A stretch of 64,000 nucleotides of DNA from Phascolomyces articulosus (taxonomy: Eukaryota; Mucoromycota; Mucoromycetes; Mucorales; Lichtheimiaceae): the NCBI GenBank assembly GCA_025677815.1, contig JAIXMP010000042.1, positions 1 to 64,000 of the forward strand, read 5' to 3'. The notes beneath the pieces were generated by a model. It did not search any database, was not told where the DNA came from, and saw only the letters and a program-made list of their open reading frames with translations. Position 1 is the stretch's first letter, and every line of letters begins with the position of its first letter. This document shows positions 26,898-39,010 of the stretch, piece after piece. The position numbers and the translations under genes were made by a program.

Positions 26898-27415
26898 AAT
26901 CACCTACCTTTTTTTTTCTTCTTTTTTTTTTTACCTCTTACTCACTACTATATATACAATCTGTAATAACTGCCCCCCCTGTCTTTCTCTCCTTCATTGA
27001 TTATATTATAACTTTGTAATGAACATCTTTTTTTTCATCATCCTATTAATTCTTCAATACATCAAAAAATAAAATAATCATAGTAATAAATTCTCCTTTT
27101 TTAAATAAGCAGTCCATATTGGATTGTTTAAACTCTCAGGTGGACATATGAGACACATACCCTCATTAAGAAAAATAAGCCCATTTTACAATTGGATACC
27201 TTTCTTGATTAAAAAAAAACAGATGTATATAAAAAAACAAAGAAAATGTACTAAATGGTAAAACAAGGAGATAAAAAGAAGGGCCCTTTTTTTGGAGTGA
27301 ACATGGTGTTGAAAATGATACAAATTTATATATGTAAGAGAAATATGCAAGGAATTATGATAAAAGAAAAAAAAAGAGTGTGTGTGTGTGTGCGTATTTT
27401 TATGTGTTCGTTTTC
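26898..27415. other. Convergent intergenic region
   Basis: About 520 bases of T-rich then A-rich 3' flanks, including a short (GT)n run near 27378-27392. No gene seen. Confidence 0.6.
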
Positions 27416-28648
27416 TTATGCGTCTTCAGTCATAGGTTCATCATCATCACCTCCATCTACTGCTTCACCTCCTTCTTCTTCATCTTCATCATCTCGTCGT
27501 CGTTTCAAACCCTTCATCTTACGTGTTTGAATCTTATCAAAGTCTTGTTTACCAACATGGACACGACCATATTGATCACCCAAATCATCTCTCGCCTTGT
27601 TCTTCTCCTTCTTTGCCTAAAGAAAAAAAAAATCATCCATCAATCCATGAACACCCAATATCTTTTCCTATCCTGAAAAAATAATAATAACAACACTCCC
27701 CAATGCACCAAAAAAAAAGATTCATTACCTTCAATTCCTTAGGCACCTTACAAGCCTTCTTCCAAATATCTGATTTGGGTAATTCTGTACGTCTTACCAC
27801 CAAATCCATCATAGGACCCATTTCTTCCAATTCCACACGAGGTGTTTTACTACCACTCTTTTTCATTTGTACAAGATACGATCGAATCATGATACGTGGA
27901 TCATCTTGATTAGGAGAAGCTGTAAAACTCATGACATATTCCAAACCAGCTAAATCCACACCATCGACGACTTCACCGTTAAAGAAATCCAAGAAATAAT
28001 TCTTGAGGTTTTTAAATGTATCATCCGAATCAAATTTATCACCGTTAAAGATCATTAAAGGTTTAATACCAAGGGAACATTTGGGTCCCTTGATTTCACT
28101 GAGAGGAGTCAAGTTTTCCACACCTAATTCGTACATGTCCAAGACTTGATGATCAAACATACGAATAAACGTCAAGTTGTGAGGTCGTTTTTTGGAATGA
28201 CTACCGACGACCATAAGAGATGCATCGTTTTTACGTGAAAAGAATTCGAGTTTGGATTCGTCTTCAAAGGGTTTTAATTCATTCTTTTTACTAAATAATA
28301 CACCATTGGCTCGTTTCAACGAATACTATCATAATGATCAGTGAGTTGGAAAAATAACGATCGAAAAATAAAAATAAAATAAAAATAAAATAAAATAAAA
28401 AAATAGGACATACAAGATCTTTTAAAGCATCATTAATGATCTGACTGGTGGTAGATCCTTTCACGATCAAGGCTGTTTTGGGATTTTCGTGTACTTTGGC
28501 TTCACGATTCTTCAAGAAACGCTTTGTACGTGCGTTTTTGGCTTTTCTATAAAGTGCAACATAAAACAGGTTATTAATTCAATTTGACACCCTTCTACTT
28601 ATTGTTGTTCGAAAGAAAAGAATGAGTATCTTACACTGTGCGAAGCAT
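27416..28648 (-). CDS. RPF2: Ribosome production factor 2, Brix domain
   Basis: Rpf2 works with Rrs1 to load the 5S RNP into pre-60S ribosomes in the nucleolus. Four exons give 314 residues: 28648-28635, 28546-28414, 28325-27729, 27616-27416. The first exon holds only 14 bases (MLRT plus two bases). The Brix domain shows HENPKTALIVKGSTTSQ, FEDESKLEFFSRKNDASLMV and the highly conserved KKRPHNLTFIRMFDH. The C-terminus carries YGRVHVGKQD and QTRKMKGLKRRR, as in Rpf2, then an acidic tail. Length and motif order match the family (human 306). Head-to-tail with the PPR gene, 209 bases away. Confidence 0.95.
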
Positions 28649-28856
28649 ATTATATATAAAGAGTAGGGGAAAAAAGGTTTGGTTGTCAAACAAGTTAAAA
28701 AAAAAAAGTTCCCAAAATTTTAATGGGGAGATAAAAAAAAATGCCGCCTTACAATTTGGCACTCTCGAAACGTTTTTGGTGGCTGAGTGAGATTTCATGC
28801 AAAAAAAAAAGCATGTTACATTCATGTGGTAAAATTTATTAACAAAAGTAAAATAA

Positions 28857-30995
28857 TTATGGAGAAATATCCTGATTATTATAATTTGCATTCTCCATTC
28901 TTTCAATTTGTTTTCTATCTAATTCTAATAATCGATCAATATCCTTTTTCCTTTGTGCTCGAATGGTTTCAAATGATTCTGCCAATCCAAGTTGTTCACA
29001 AGCATCCAACGCCAATGTATACGTTCGATCATCCGGTAAAACTTGAGCAGCTTTCATATCATGCCAAATAGTCATGATTTGAGACATACGTTTGGCTTTT
29101 TCCAAAGCACCCATTATTTCATTATACACCGAAACAGGTAATCTGGATCTTGCAATTTTCGCATCTTCATAGACTTGCATAGCTTGACGTAAATGACCTG
29201 AAGCCACCAAAGTATTAATCATGATGGTATGACTTGCAAAATCCGGTCGACAATGCTGTTTCATGGATTTATACAATTGAAGCATACGATTCAAAGGAGG
29301 TGAAGTTTTGATCCCTTTCCCCATCCATTCCATGGTACTGGATCCTGTATACTCTTCCTTGACAATGGAAGGTTGCATCATTTTTGCCAAAAGTGCAAAA
29401 TGCATATTATAACTACGTGTATCCGGATTCACCTTGAGTCGTTTCATCTTGTCCCATAATAAATTGACACATTCCATATCGTCTGGTAACTTCAATTGTT
29501 TTTTTCGTGATAATAAGCCAAACAAGGAATTAAAGGTATAGACATTCGGGTGGAGACCAAAGGATTCCATTTCTTTTAAAAGAGACATAGCCTTATCTAA
29601 ATCTTCTGTTTTGGCACACGCAGAAATCAACGAGGTATAAATGACCACATCCGGAGAAAGTCCTTGTTCTTTGATAACTTCATAAAAATCAAAGGCGGCT
29701 TGTGCAGGTTGTTCATGATCTTTGACCAAAGTGTCCAAAATAATACTATAACTGTACACATCCGGTTCCACACCTGCTTGGACCATATGATTATAAATAT
29801 CCAACGCGTCTTGAAATTTATTCTTTTTCACATATGAAACGATAAATGTATTGTAATCACGTACATTGCATGGAATTCCCAAAGCATGCATTTCAGAAAG
29901 AACTTGTTTTGGTTTCCATCCCATGGCAGATAAATGACTTCCATTAATTTCGACAGATCCATCTTTTGCACTTGCTGCTTGTTTTAAATCTTGATACACT
30001 TTATCCATTTGATCTTGCATCTTGTATTGACGCAACAAACCGAGTAAAATATGATAGGTGGCTGTTGTCGGTGCTGGATGACCCCGTTTTATCATTTGTT
30101 TATATACTGCCAAAGCACCTTCGGGTTGATTGACAGATCCATACACTTGAATCATGGCATTATATACTGAATCCATATTCTTGGGATCCTCTGTCATGAT
30201 GTTTTGTTTTTTTAAATAAGCAGCATAATAATGTCGAGCACCTTCCACATCATCTCGATTGGCAAAGATCCATACCATCATACGATATAATTCTGTTGTT
30301 TCTGGCCACATGTCACGTTCCTGTAACGTTTGATAAAATTCATTTATTTCGCCCAATTGATTTTTATAGGTTAATCCATTGACAATAGTCTTGACTGTGA
30401 TGGTATCTGGAGGATAATTGGATCGCATCATACCATCCACAACCAATTTGGCGGATTTGATATCGCCATGGGAAATAAACAAGTGAATCAACATGTTGCA
30501 TCCACGTACAAAGGTGTTTGGGGATAAATGCCGTTTATGAATTTCTCGTAAAATGGATTGAATCCTTCGAATGGATTCTTGAGGTGCTTGTGTATTGACT
30601 TCTTTTTTGATCCGTCCACATAACAAAATAAAGTCACTGTCAGTTAATTCTAATTGCTTTTCCACGCGTTCTGTATAATCGGCCCAAATATCTTCTAGGT
30701 TGGTTTTTTGAAAGTCCAAGGTGGTAGCATGGGATTTTTCTTTGTTATTGTTGGATGAAGATGTTTCTATACTGTTTGTTGTTGTTGTTGTTGTTGTATC
30801 CGTGGTAGTGGTGGTGGTGCTATACGATCGTCGTAAAAAATAGGTATCCCTTAAAGTCATGGAGTGTTGGTGATCAAGGTTTAGAAACGAACGTCGATGA
30901 CGACAACAAGAATTGATAGTAGACTTTCTTAAATTTGTTTTTTGTAATTGGGTATGAATGGTGCGTAAACATTTTCCTCCTCCTCGTATTGACAT
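28857..30995 (-). CDS. Pentatricopeptide repeat (PPR) protein, mitochondrial
   Basis: One uninterrupted frame of 712 codons, unusual in this intron-rich window. Residues 1-60 are rich in Arg, Ser and Thr with almost no acid, a mitochondrial presequence, followed by a polythreonine tract and linker. From about residue 150 onward, 35-residue PPR motifs repeat, for example DYNTFIVSYVKKNKFQDALD, YSYSIILDTLVKD and VVIYTSLISACAKTEDLDKA. PPR proteins bind organellar RNA to control its processing, stability or translation; the target cannot be told from the sequence. The C-terminal 40 residues are a charged helix. No SMR, E or DYW domain is seen. Confidence 0.9.
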   Translation of the reverse strand: MSIRGGGKCLRTIHTQLQKTNLRKSTINSCCRHRRSFLNLDHQHSMTLRDTYFLRRSYSTTTTTTDTTTTTTTNSIETSSSNNNKEKSHATTLDFQKTNLEDIWADYTERVEKQLELTDSDFILLCGRIKKEVNTQAPQESIRRIQSILREIHKRHLSPNTFVRGCNMLIHLFISHGDIKSAKLVVDGMMRSNYPPDTITVKTIVNGLTYKNQLGEINEFYQTLQERDMWPETTELYRMMVWIFANRDDVEGARHYYAAYLKKQNIMTEDPKNMDSVYNAMIQVYGSVNQPEGALAVYKQMIKRGHPAPTTATYHILLGLLRQYKMQDQMDKVYQDLKQAASAKDGSVEINGSHLSAMGWKPKQVLSEMHALGIPCNVRDYNTFIVSYVKKNKFQDALDIYNHMVQAGVEPDVYSYSIILDTLVKDHEQPAQAAFDFYEVIKEQGLSPDVVIYTSLISACAKTEDLDKAMSLLKEMESFGLHPNVYTFNSLFGLLSRKKQLKLPDDMECVNLLWDKMKRLKVNPDTRSYNMHFALLAKMMQPSIVKEEYTGSSTMEWMGKGIKTSPPLNRMLQLYKSMKQHCRPDFASHTIMINTLVASGHLRQAMQVYEDAKIARSRLPVSVYNEIMGALEKAKRMSQIMTIWHDMKAAQVLPDDRTYTLALDACEQLGLAESFETIRAQRKKDIDRLLELDRKQIERMENANYNNQDISP

Positions 30996-32405
30996 TATGT
31001 AATAAGGTGTGTGTGTATATATATAAGAGAAAAATAAAAAATATATAAAAAATGAGTTTTTTGACCTCTTTTTTCTCCCAAAATAAAGTTATAAGTGACT
31101 GTTTTTCGGAATGTCGGGCCGATGTTCCGATCCCATTGGATGATATTTATTTTGGACCTGTCAGGCACTGTTCATTCGTTTGATAAAACATAATTTCTAT
31201 GGTAACATATTATTGTTATGCATTTTTTTTTAATTACATTATTACTTCCCGCGTTATCGTTCCGACCTATATTTATCAACTTGTTTTTTTCAAGTATTTG
31301 AACAAAAAACAAAAAAACAAAAACCTACATGGTTACGTTCAAAGGTGAATGTCATCATGTTTATGTAACACCTCGCATCATGTGAATAAAGTGGTATGCA
31401 TTATGGTCATGAAGTTTAAATGGTTTTTTTCAAAAAGGTGGTTTAGGATTATCCAATCCTCTGATGTAATTTTGTCGAAAGCAGTGGATATCTTGAAGTT
31501 GGATTTCATCGCTTCCATGAGCAAAGAATATCACAATCGTTAAAAATAAAAAATTTTGTGGTTTGACAGTTCATTTGTACTCGTTCTTTTTGTTCAAAGT
31601 TCAAGCTTCCTATTTGGACTAACAGAAAATGATGAATAAAAAGGTACCTATATTGAAGACCATTTGTTAGAAAGATTTTCCTCGACCACTTCTCTACGTA
31701 TGTATGATCTGAGTAAAAAATAAGAACTTTCTTTATAAAAAAAACACTCTATACATTACAATAGATCCTGTTGTAAAGAGGTTTGCTTATATTATTTGTA
31801 AACAAATATCAGAAACCATGACAACCTTTTCTTGTTGTCAAATGAGATAAAAAAAAGTGTTTGAAAAAGCATGAGTAAAGGTGTTCAATGATTACTTGGC
31901 GCTAGCCATCCAATATCAAGGTTATTAGGTTCCATACTAACCTGGGGAAAGTAGTTTGTGTTTATCAAACACGTTACTAATAATAACATCTTTTTTTTTG
32001 GTAGTATATTGATTGAGTATCCATAATCAATTAACTCGCATTTGTACATATTTACGGTTCCTATTCCATATTCAATACCATTGCTCTCTTTCTCTATGTC
32101 TTGGTATAATCAATACAGGGAACGTAAAATCTTTTGATTTATATAATATATAGATCAGTTATTTTTAAATGTAATCAATAAATATGTATCAGTGTGAGCA
32201 TACTACGCGTCATTCATTGTTAATCTATACATGTCTACTTTGCTATTTCATCATTGTCTACATGTATATAAAAATACAGACTCTACTCTCCATCAACTTA
32301 CTGATGGATGGATAGAAATGGGGTAGAGTTAAAAAAAACATAATTACAATTTTTTTTTATTTAGAAAAAAAAAACAATTTGGGTTTAGGTTAAGCATGGA
32401 ACAAC

Positions 32406-32446
<41 letters not shown>

Positions 32447-32606
32447 TATGTCTTTTTTTTTAGATTGACTTTTTTTCTGGTTATGTTGCTTTCATATATC
32501 ATTTGGGGGAGAGTGTGTGTGAGGGAAATGGTGGTGGTATAAGAAAATATATAAAGAAGTTATATGGGAAGTAGAGAACGATTGTTTTTTTTTTGTTGGG
32601 TTGGTT

Positions 32607-32637
<31 letters not shown>

Positions 32638-32858
32638 ATAATAACATCTTTTTTTTTTGTTTGTTGAACATAGTGTTGTTGTTATAAAACATTCAATTGT
32701 TGTTGTTGTGTTGTTTCATTCAACAACAACAAATTTCACCATATTAAATAAAACAGAAAAAGAATATATGTTTTGTGTCGTGTTGTGTGGAAAACAAGTA
32801 TATATATAAAAGTATATATATATATATATACCTGTAAAACAAAAGAGAGAGAGAGAGA
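30996..32858. other. Intergenic region with simple repeats
   Basis: Upstream flank of the PPR gene and downstream flank of the EXO1-like gene. A 64-codon frame at 31349-31543 has a protein-like end (VILSKAVDILKLDFIASMSK) but no recognisable family. A (TA)n run at about 32411-32441, GTT-rich sequence at 32680-32730, and further TA and GA runs near 32815-32860 fill the rest. Confidence 0.55.
32411..32441. repeat. (TA)n microsatellite
   Basis: Uninterrupted alternating TA of about 30 bases between T-rich flanks. Confidence 0.85.
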
Positions 32859-35042
32859 TCAGAACAAAGTACGACGGTTTGAACTATCAGAAAGACCTAA
32901 ACGTCGTCGTGAAGGTAAAGATTGAGATCCACGCTTTTTGTTACTGAGGTTGGTATTTTTTTCATGAGACATGGGGGAATTTTCATCATCCACAACAGTG
33001 TTTTCATTATCATGCACACCATCCAAACTCTTGCGTTTTTTATCGCTAATATGTGGGCGAGGATAAGGTGTCGTCGTCATCCTGGTGGAAGAGACAGGAG
33101 GTGTTGTTGTTATTGGTGTTGTTGTTGGTTTAATGATACAAGGCGATGAAGTCGTCGTGTGGATGGTGGTTGTGGTGGTTGTGGTTTTAGACCATCTGGA
33201 AGCATTCTTTTTATTCGCAGAAGATCCATCTTTTAAACCCATCCTTTGATTATCTTTTTTACCAAGTGGGACAATTTTGGTTTGTTGTTCTACAACTTTA
33301 GGGGCTTGTTGAGGTGGTTCTGGATTATCTCGATGCACAGGTTGAATTGTAGCTTCTTGAATCGTTCGATTCATCCATGGCTAAATGATATAAAATAATA
33401 AAAACGCGTGAATATTGGATTTTTTTTTTAAAAAAAAAAAGAATGTAGAAGAGAAATTATATATATATATATAAAAGCAACTCACAGGAATATTTTCCTT
33501 ATTGTCTTGGTGTAATCGAAGAGTCTTTACCGTCTTTTGATCAGAAGTCGATGACTTGATGGTATTTTTTGTTTTCAATGCAGGATCTTTGTGCCAAGGG
33601 ACATTTTGTTTTAATGTATCATCAAACACTTTTTGAGACCAACGTGATGACATACGACGATGAATTTTTTCAACCTCTTTTTTATTTTCCACCAATTCTT
33701 GTAAAACCTAATGAGCAATATATTCACGTTAGTGTTTATATACTATGTACTAAAAAAAAAAAAAGAGAGAGAGACTTACCAAACGACTATTTTTCTTATG
33801 CTTCACAAAAAGGGAGTGAACATGTTCCAAAGAAATAGGATTTGCGCAGTCATGGTTGCACATTACCAATAGGCAGCATAGTTCTTGAATGGATTTCGAA
33901 CTCCAATCGCGTAATTCAATTTCTTGAGTAGTCGCCAAGTCTGAATAGAGTAAATGCGTAGTGTTTCCATCTTGATCAATGTCGCCCAATATAGTCTCTT
34001 GACATCCAAACGCGAGGATTTCTGGATCGTGTTCATCCAAAATGGACGCTGCTACACGTTTGGTTTCAATCCAATAAGCAATCTGTGCTTTTGATTCATA
34101 AGGTGCTTGAATATAGTCAATGTTTTCCTTTTTCAATTGCTAAAAAAAAATAAACCACACACATCACATATCATGATGATAAATGATGATGATCATCATT
34201 AAAGAATGGATGCGATGAATAAAAGGGGAAAAACGAGGAATTTGCTTTGCTGAGAAATAATGTTTCTTTTCTTAATTTTTCTTTTTTTTTTTACCTTTAA
34301 TAATACATCCATATCATCATTATTATTATCATCATTCGTCTTTTTCTTATCGTTTTCATTATTTTGTTCTTTATCATCGTTGTGCTTGTCATCGTCACTG
34401 AAATATAAATAAAAAATAGAGAAGCAGCATCAAGCAGCAAAAGTAAAAAAAAAAAAAGGGGATGCATGTTATTTTTCAATAAAAACAAAGTTCATAAATA
34501 TAAAAGGATGAGATGTATAAATATGTAGAATAAACCAACCCCTTGGTTTTCTTTTGGTCGCATGGCAATCGTTTGCCTTCCACTATAACGAGAGGTGTCA
34601 CGTTGTTTGAACGTAAAATGTCAAGCAATGAATGTTTTTTCGTTGTGGTTGTTTTTGTTGATGGCCTTTTTTTAAAAAAAAGAAAAGAATGCCCATGGGT
34701 GTGTCAATTGAAATAATAATAACAACAATAAAAAAAAGTGTCAAAGAAAAAAAGGTTGCTATAGTGAAATAATAAAACACGTTTTTTTTTTCTTTTATAT
34801 ATAAAATGAGAGCCATACTCGTCATTAGGGTTTTCAATTTTATCGTCATCGTTATTATTTTGTTCGTTATCGTCATTGTCTTTTGTTGTGGTGTCATTGT
34901 CATGGTCTAATGACACCAAGGATGTTGAATCATGGTGTAATAATACGCGACCATCCACCGCCACTGTCTTCCCGGCATATTCTTTAATGTGCAAAGGTTG
35001 ATGAACTGACTTGAACAGCTTGAGCAAGTCGGTGGAACCCAT
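32859..35042 (-). CDS. EXO1/Rad2-family nuclease-like protein with altered active site
   Basis: Six exons give 518 residues: 35042-34819, 34665-34540, 34397-34295, 34139-33780, 33707-33486, 33380-32859. The N-terminus follows EXO1 closely: MGSTDLLKLF, PLHIKEYAGKTVAVDGR with Asp30 kept. Later blocks match in order: SLLDILRSNNVTPLVIVEGKRLP (EXO1: VFDG), YIQAPYESKAQIAYW (EXO1: APYEADAQLAYL), EILAFGC (EXO1: DLLAFGC). Metal-binding acids differ: the FDG Asp is Glu, the second acid of EAD is Lys, the DxD region reads DPE, and the GCDY Asp appears to be Asn. The basic arch helices are replaced by a short Asp/Asn-rich linker. The C-terminal half is disordered, Thr- and Lys-rich. A non-catalytic or changed nuclease is inferred. 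Intron 2 uses a weak GTTGGT donor. Confidence 0.75.
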
Positions 35043-37070
35043 ATTTTTTATATATAGTTGTTGTTTTGTTGGTTGTATGGTATTTCTACAATCGAAAACG
35101 ATACAGAAAGCTCACACACACACCTTTATTTTCTCTTTTTTTTTATTCTTTTTTTTCGTAATAATAATAAAGAAGAACAAACGATGTAAAAAGAAAAAAG
35201 GGTGTGTGATTTAAAAAAAAAAAAAAGATGAGCAGAAGGGAAAGAAGAGGGGAAAAGGAAAAAGAGAAAAAAAGAAAGAAAAAAAAAAGGGCTATTAAAA
35301 AAAAATGGGTTGCTCAAAAAAAAGGTTGGGCTGTGTGATATTGTGTGTATTGTGTGTGTTTTAATAATAATAATAATAGTAATAATAAACCAATACCATG
35401 ACGGATTTTGATACCTTTTTGCGATGGATTAGCGGCGAAAAAAAAATATGCATCACGAGCTATATAAGCATATCTGCAAGATGCTTTCATCATCATCATC
35501 CATGATGATTTTCCAACTTTTATTATTATCTTATTTTTTTTTCTTCTTTATCTATCCTTTATTATATATCATTATTGAAACGAATGAAAATACACAGAGT
35601 AATTATATAAAATGGAAGAGAAATAATGATGACATTTTCGGAGAAACACAATCGCGCGTACAACACGCGTGTGTATTATGTGTGTGTGTATTTTCGTTCC
35701 ATTTGGATATTTTAAATTGGTTGTTGTACATAAAAATTTGGCCACACAGCATATACAAAATTAGAAATTTGAGCTATCATCTTAAAAAGAAAAGGGGGAG
35801 GGGAGGGAGGGGAGGGAGATAATCCATGCCAAGTATATTCTATTGAATAAGTAGTAGTTAGAGAGAGTTAAAAAAACCTTGAAAGGTATTCAACAAGTAT
35901 CTCGTTCTCATATTGCTACTATGACCTTTAATTATATCATCACTTATTTTTTTAGTTCGAATAAATATCCAAAGTCCTTTAGCTATATACATGTTAGTTA
36001 CCTCCTAGTATTGAGATATGAAAATTACTACCATCCTACGTAGAAATTAAAAAAAAGTCCTTTGTATATGATGGGTTCCATCAGAGTATATAAACAGGCT
36101 TTGCACCTATCATTCAATGATAAATGAAAAGCAAAGAAACAAAATACCTCTTTGATTCATCGATCTAACGCATATATATTTTTTTTTTGGAATCTATTAA
36201 TAATTTTGGTTTGATCGCCATTTGATTTGGTCAACAAAAAAAAAGAAGTTTCTCGTTAAGCTAGTTTAATATGCTCCCCTTTATCAAATTTCTTTTTTTT
36301 TTTTAGGTGAGCTAATGTGTCTTTTCTAATTCCTTAATCCAATAATTTATAATAAGAAGAAAAAGAAGTCCAAGTACGTAAGTATTTTATCTCTTTTGTA
36401 AAAAAGGTGCCATAATACACTGTTCTTGTAAAACAATATCTTCTCTGTCGTTACATGGCTCCTTTATCACAATTTTTTTTTCATAAAAGTAATATCATGT
36501 CAAGAATATCGAAAAAGATTTACGGCTGATTTAATGTCATGATAGTATTAAAGATCTCTATTTGGAAAAGGTTGGCCTTTTTTTTATGTCTAAAAATTGC
36601 ACAACGAATAGGTAAATGTGTGATTATTTACAATACCAATAACTAAATAAAAAGAGAGATGTTGTATTTTACTTACCTATATTACGATACAAGTAATAAC
36701 GGTCATTGTTAGTAAGGAGGTATATATATATATATATATATATATCATCTAATTATTTATTGTAACACTGCATTACATGTTTATATAATAAACCCGAGAA
36801 TGAAAAGAAAAATCTTTTTTTCATAATAAAAAAAATGATACTAAACTCAACAAATGTCACATCATTCACCTTTATTGTTTTGGGAGATAAGGTTTAAATA
36901 TTCACCTATTAATAAATATAAATACATAGCTCAATGTTCTATTTAATAAAATAGTAGTATCATGATGAATAATATAATATGTTGTTGTTTTTTTTAATAT
37001 TTTTAGGTGTAAAAATGTTATATAATGATGAGAGTATATAGGTTGGAAAAAAAAACATGAAATTGTGTAT

Positions 37071-37133
<63 letters not shown>

Positions 37134-37333
37134 GAATAAAACAATAAAAAAAAGAACTATAAAATGTGATAAGGTAGGGTGTATATGTAAGATATATAAA
37201 AAAATATGATGGCTGGATGGATGGGTGGATGGTGGTAGTAGTAGTAGTAGTAGGCGGTAAATATATGTGTGTATGTGTGTGGTTAATATTCTATAATCTA
37301 TATAGATTTTTATATCACTTGATGATTTTCTGC
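35043..37333. other. Intergenic region with simple repeats
   Basis: 2.3 kb of AT-rich sequence with A-rich and G-rich runs (35220-35330 and 35795-35820), a TA run near 36722-36746 and a long (AG)n run at about 37088-37130. Short frames here are low-complexity and were not accepted as genes. Confidence 0.6.
37088..37130. repeat. (AG)n microsatellite
   Basis: More than 20 AG units preceded by GAAA repeats. Confidence 0.9.
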
Positions 37334-38205
37334 TTATTTGTTATGCCATATTAAAGTACGCAAAGAATTCCAACTATCTGAATCACGATAAATATATTGC
37401 ATAGAGGCACGAAGCGAAGGTTGAAGAGTATCTTCATCACGTTGGAAAAGATACATGACCATACCCCAAGATAAAGCAGCAAAAATAGGGTAAGTATGTC
37501 GAGGTGCTTCAATGATCTTTCGTTTGACAGGTACTTTAGCCAAAGCAATAGCTACACGAGCAAAAATATACAAGACAATCTTGGCGCAATAAAAAATAAT
37601 AATAATAATGAATGAGTCTCATACATCATCAACAACATTATCCCCTTTATCTCTCTATCACATTAGATGAATCCAATCCAATCCAATCCAATCCTCCTCT
37701 TCCCATTGTTCTAATTGAATAAAGAGAGCTTACCTGTTGATTGATAGCATTGTTTTCACCAAATACAAAATAACCACCCAATAAACCAGCAAAAAATGTA
37801 TGAATATCTGCAGATTTGCCTCCATTCAATTTCTTTTGTATAAACATGGCTGTTTTATAAATAACAGCAAAAGTACCCAAGTTTTTAGCATGTTGTTTCG
37901 TTGCTCTAAAGATATATCGGAACTTATCCGACAACCTAAATTATATATATATATACCCCATATCGAGTGAGTAATAAAGGTTCTAATCTATCCTCTTTTT
38001 TTTTTACTATCTCTATCTCTCATTTCTACAACAATATATATATATATAAAATAACTTACGATCCAGACTTGAACAAAAAGGCCATAACAAGAGCATGAGG
38101 GAATCGAATGCGAGTACCATAAACAATACCATTACGAAAACCTTTCAAGATGGTAAGTACATCATGATAATTAGGATTCAAAGCAATAGCTTCCAAAACG
38201 TCCAT
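37334..38205 (-). CDS. PXMP4: Peroxisomal membrane protein PMP24/PXMP4-like
   Basis: Three exons give 197 residues (human PXMP4: 212): 38205-38060, 37935-37734, 37579-37334. The family signatures are in order: ILKGFRNGIVYGTRIRFPHALVM near the N-terminus, a FRATKQHAKNLGTFAVIYK segment, FFAGLLGGYFVFGENNAINQQ, and a C-terminal WGMVMYLFQRDEDTLQPSL plus SMQYIYRDSDSW. PXMP4 belongs to the Tim17/Tim22/Tim23-PMP24 superfamily, is embedded in the peroxisomal membrane and binds PEX19 for targeting; its transport role is unclear. The last intron ends in CCAAG, an unusual acceptor, but the phase is right. It lies head to head with PEX1, 2.8 kb apart. Confidence 0.93.
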
Positions 38206-38955
38206 TATGTAATATATTTATTTGGCGGAGGACCAAGTTTGATATAAGGAAAAAGAGAGTAAGAAGAAGAAGAGCAAAAAAAAAAAAAAGGTACCAAAAT
38301 AAAAAGGAAAAAAAGTAGAAACCTGAAAAACCTGACTCTTTTTTTTTTGTGTGAATCGTTATTTTTTTCACATGAATGAATTAGGTGACTTGATAATTTC
38401 ACAAAAAGCGAAAAAGAAGTTTGGCATATGATATAATTCAACCCAAGCCGATTGGCTAAGACATTTTATCTCCCTTTAAGAGGTTCTATGACGATGACTG
38501 CAGACTTAAAGTTCTGTTTATGGTAAGTATCACTTTTTTTTTTCCTTCTTCCTTTCTCATGTCAACCAACTTTCTTTTTTATTAGTATTAATAGGTAAAC
38601 TAGGTTAAAAAACGTACTACATGAATTGAAAAAAAAATAGTTCGAATTGACTCATTCTTCTTGGTTTTATTTTTTTTTAAAAAAAAAGAAGAGGGTAGAT
38701 ATGATACATATAACTATTGAGTCTACTAAAACAATAGCATCAAATTTATATATTTCGATCTCCATATTAAAAATATATTTTGGTTTTTGCTGTTGGGATG
38801 ATCTAAACCCCACACGACTTCCCACGATCGCTCGTTGAAATTGTGTCATCCGAATAAAATAAAATGAAAGTTGAAGCCAAGCAATTCTCAAGTCTAATAA
38901 ATTTCTTGTCCAATATCTCTCTCTCTCTCTTCTTTACATGGTCGGTGCGTCGTTT

Positions 38956-39010
<55 letters not shown>

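Noticed and set aside
34398..34539. Intron with GTTGGT donor in the EXO1-like gene as proof of damage
   Set aside because: The donor is weak, but phase on both sides fits; a weak donor alone does not show a pseudogene.
38488..38522. Short frame MTMTADLKFCL followed by a perfect GTAAGTATC donor
   Set aside because: No downstream exon keeps a frame for more than a few codons; probably chance.
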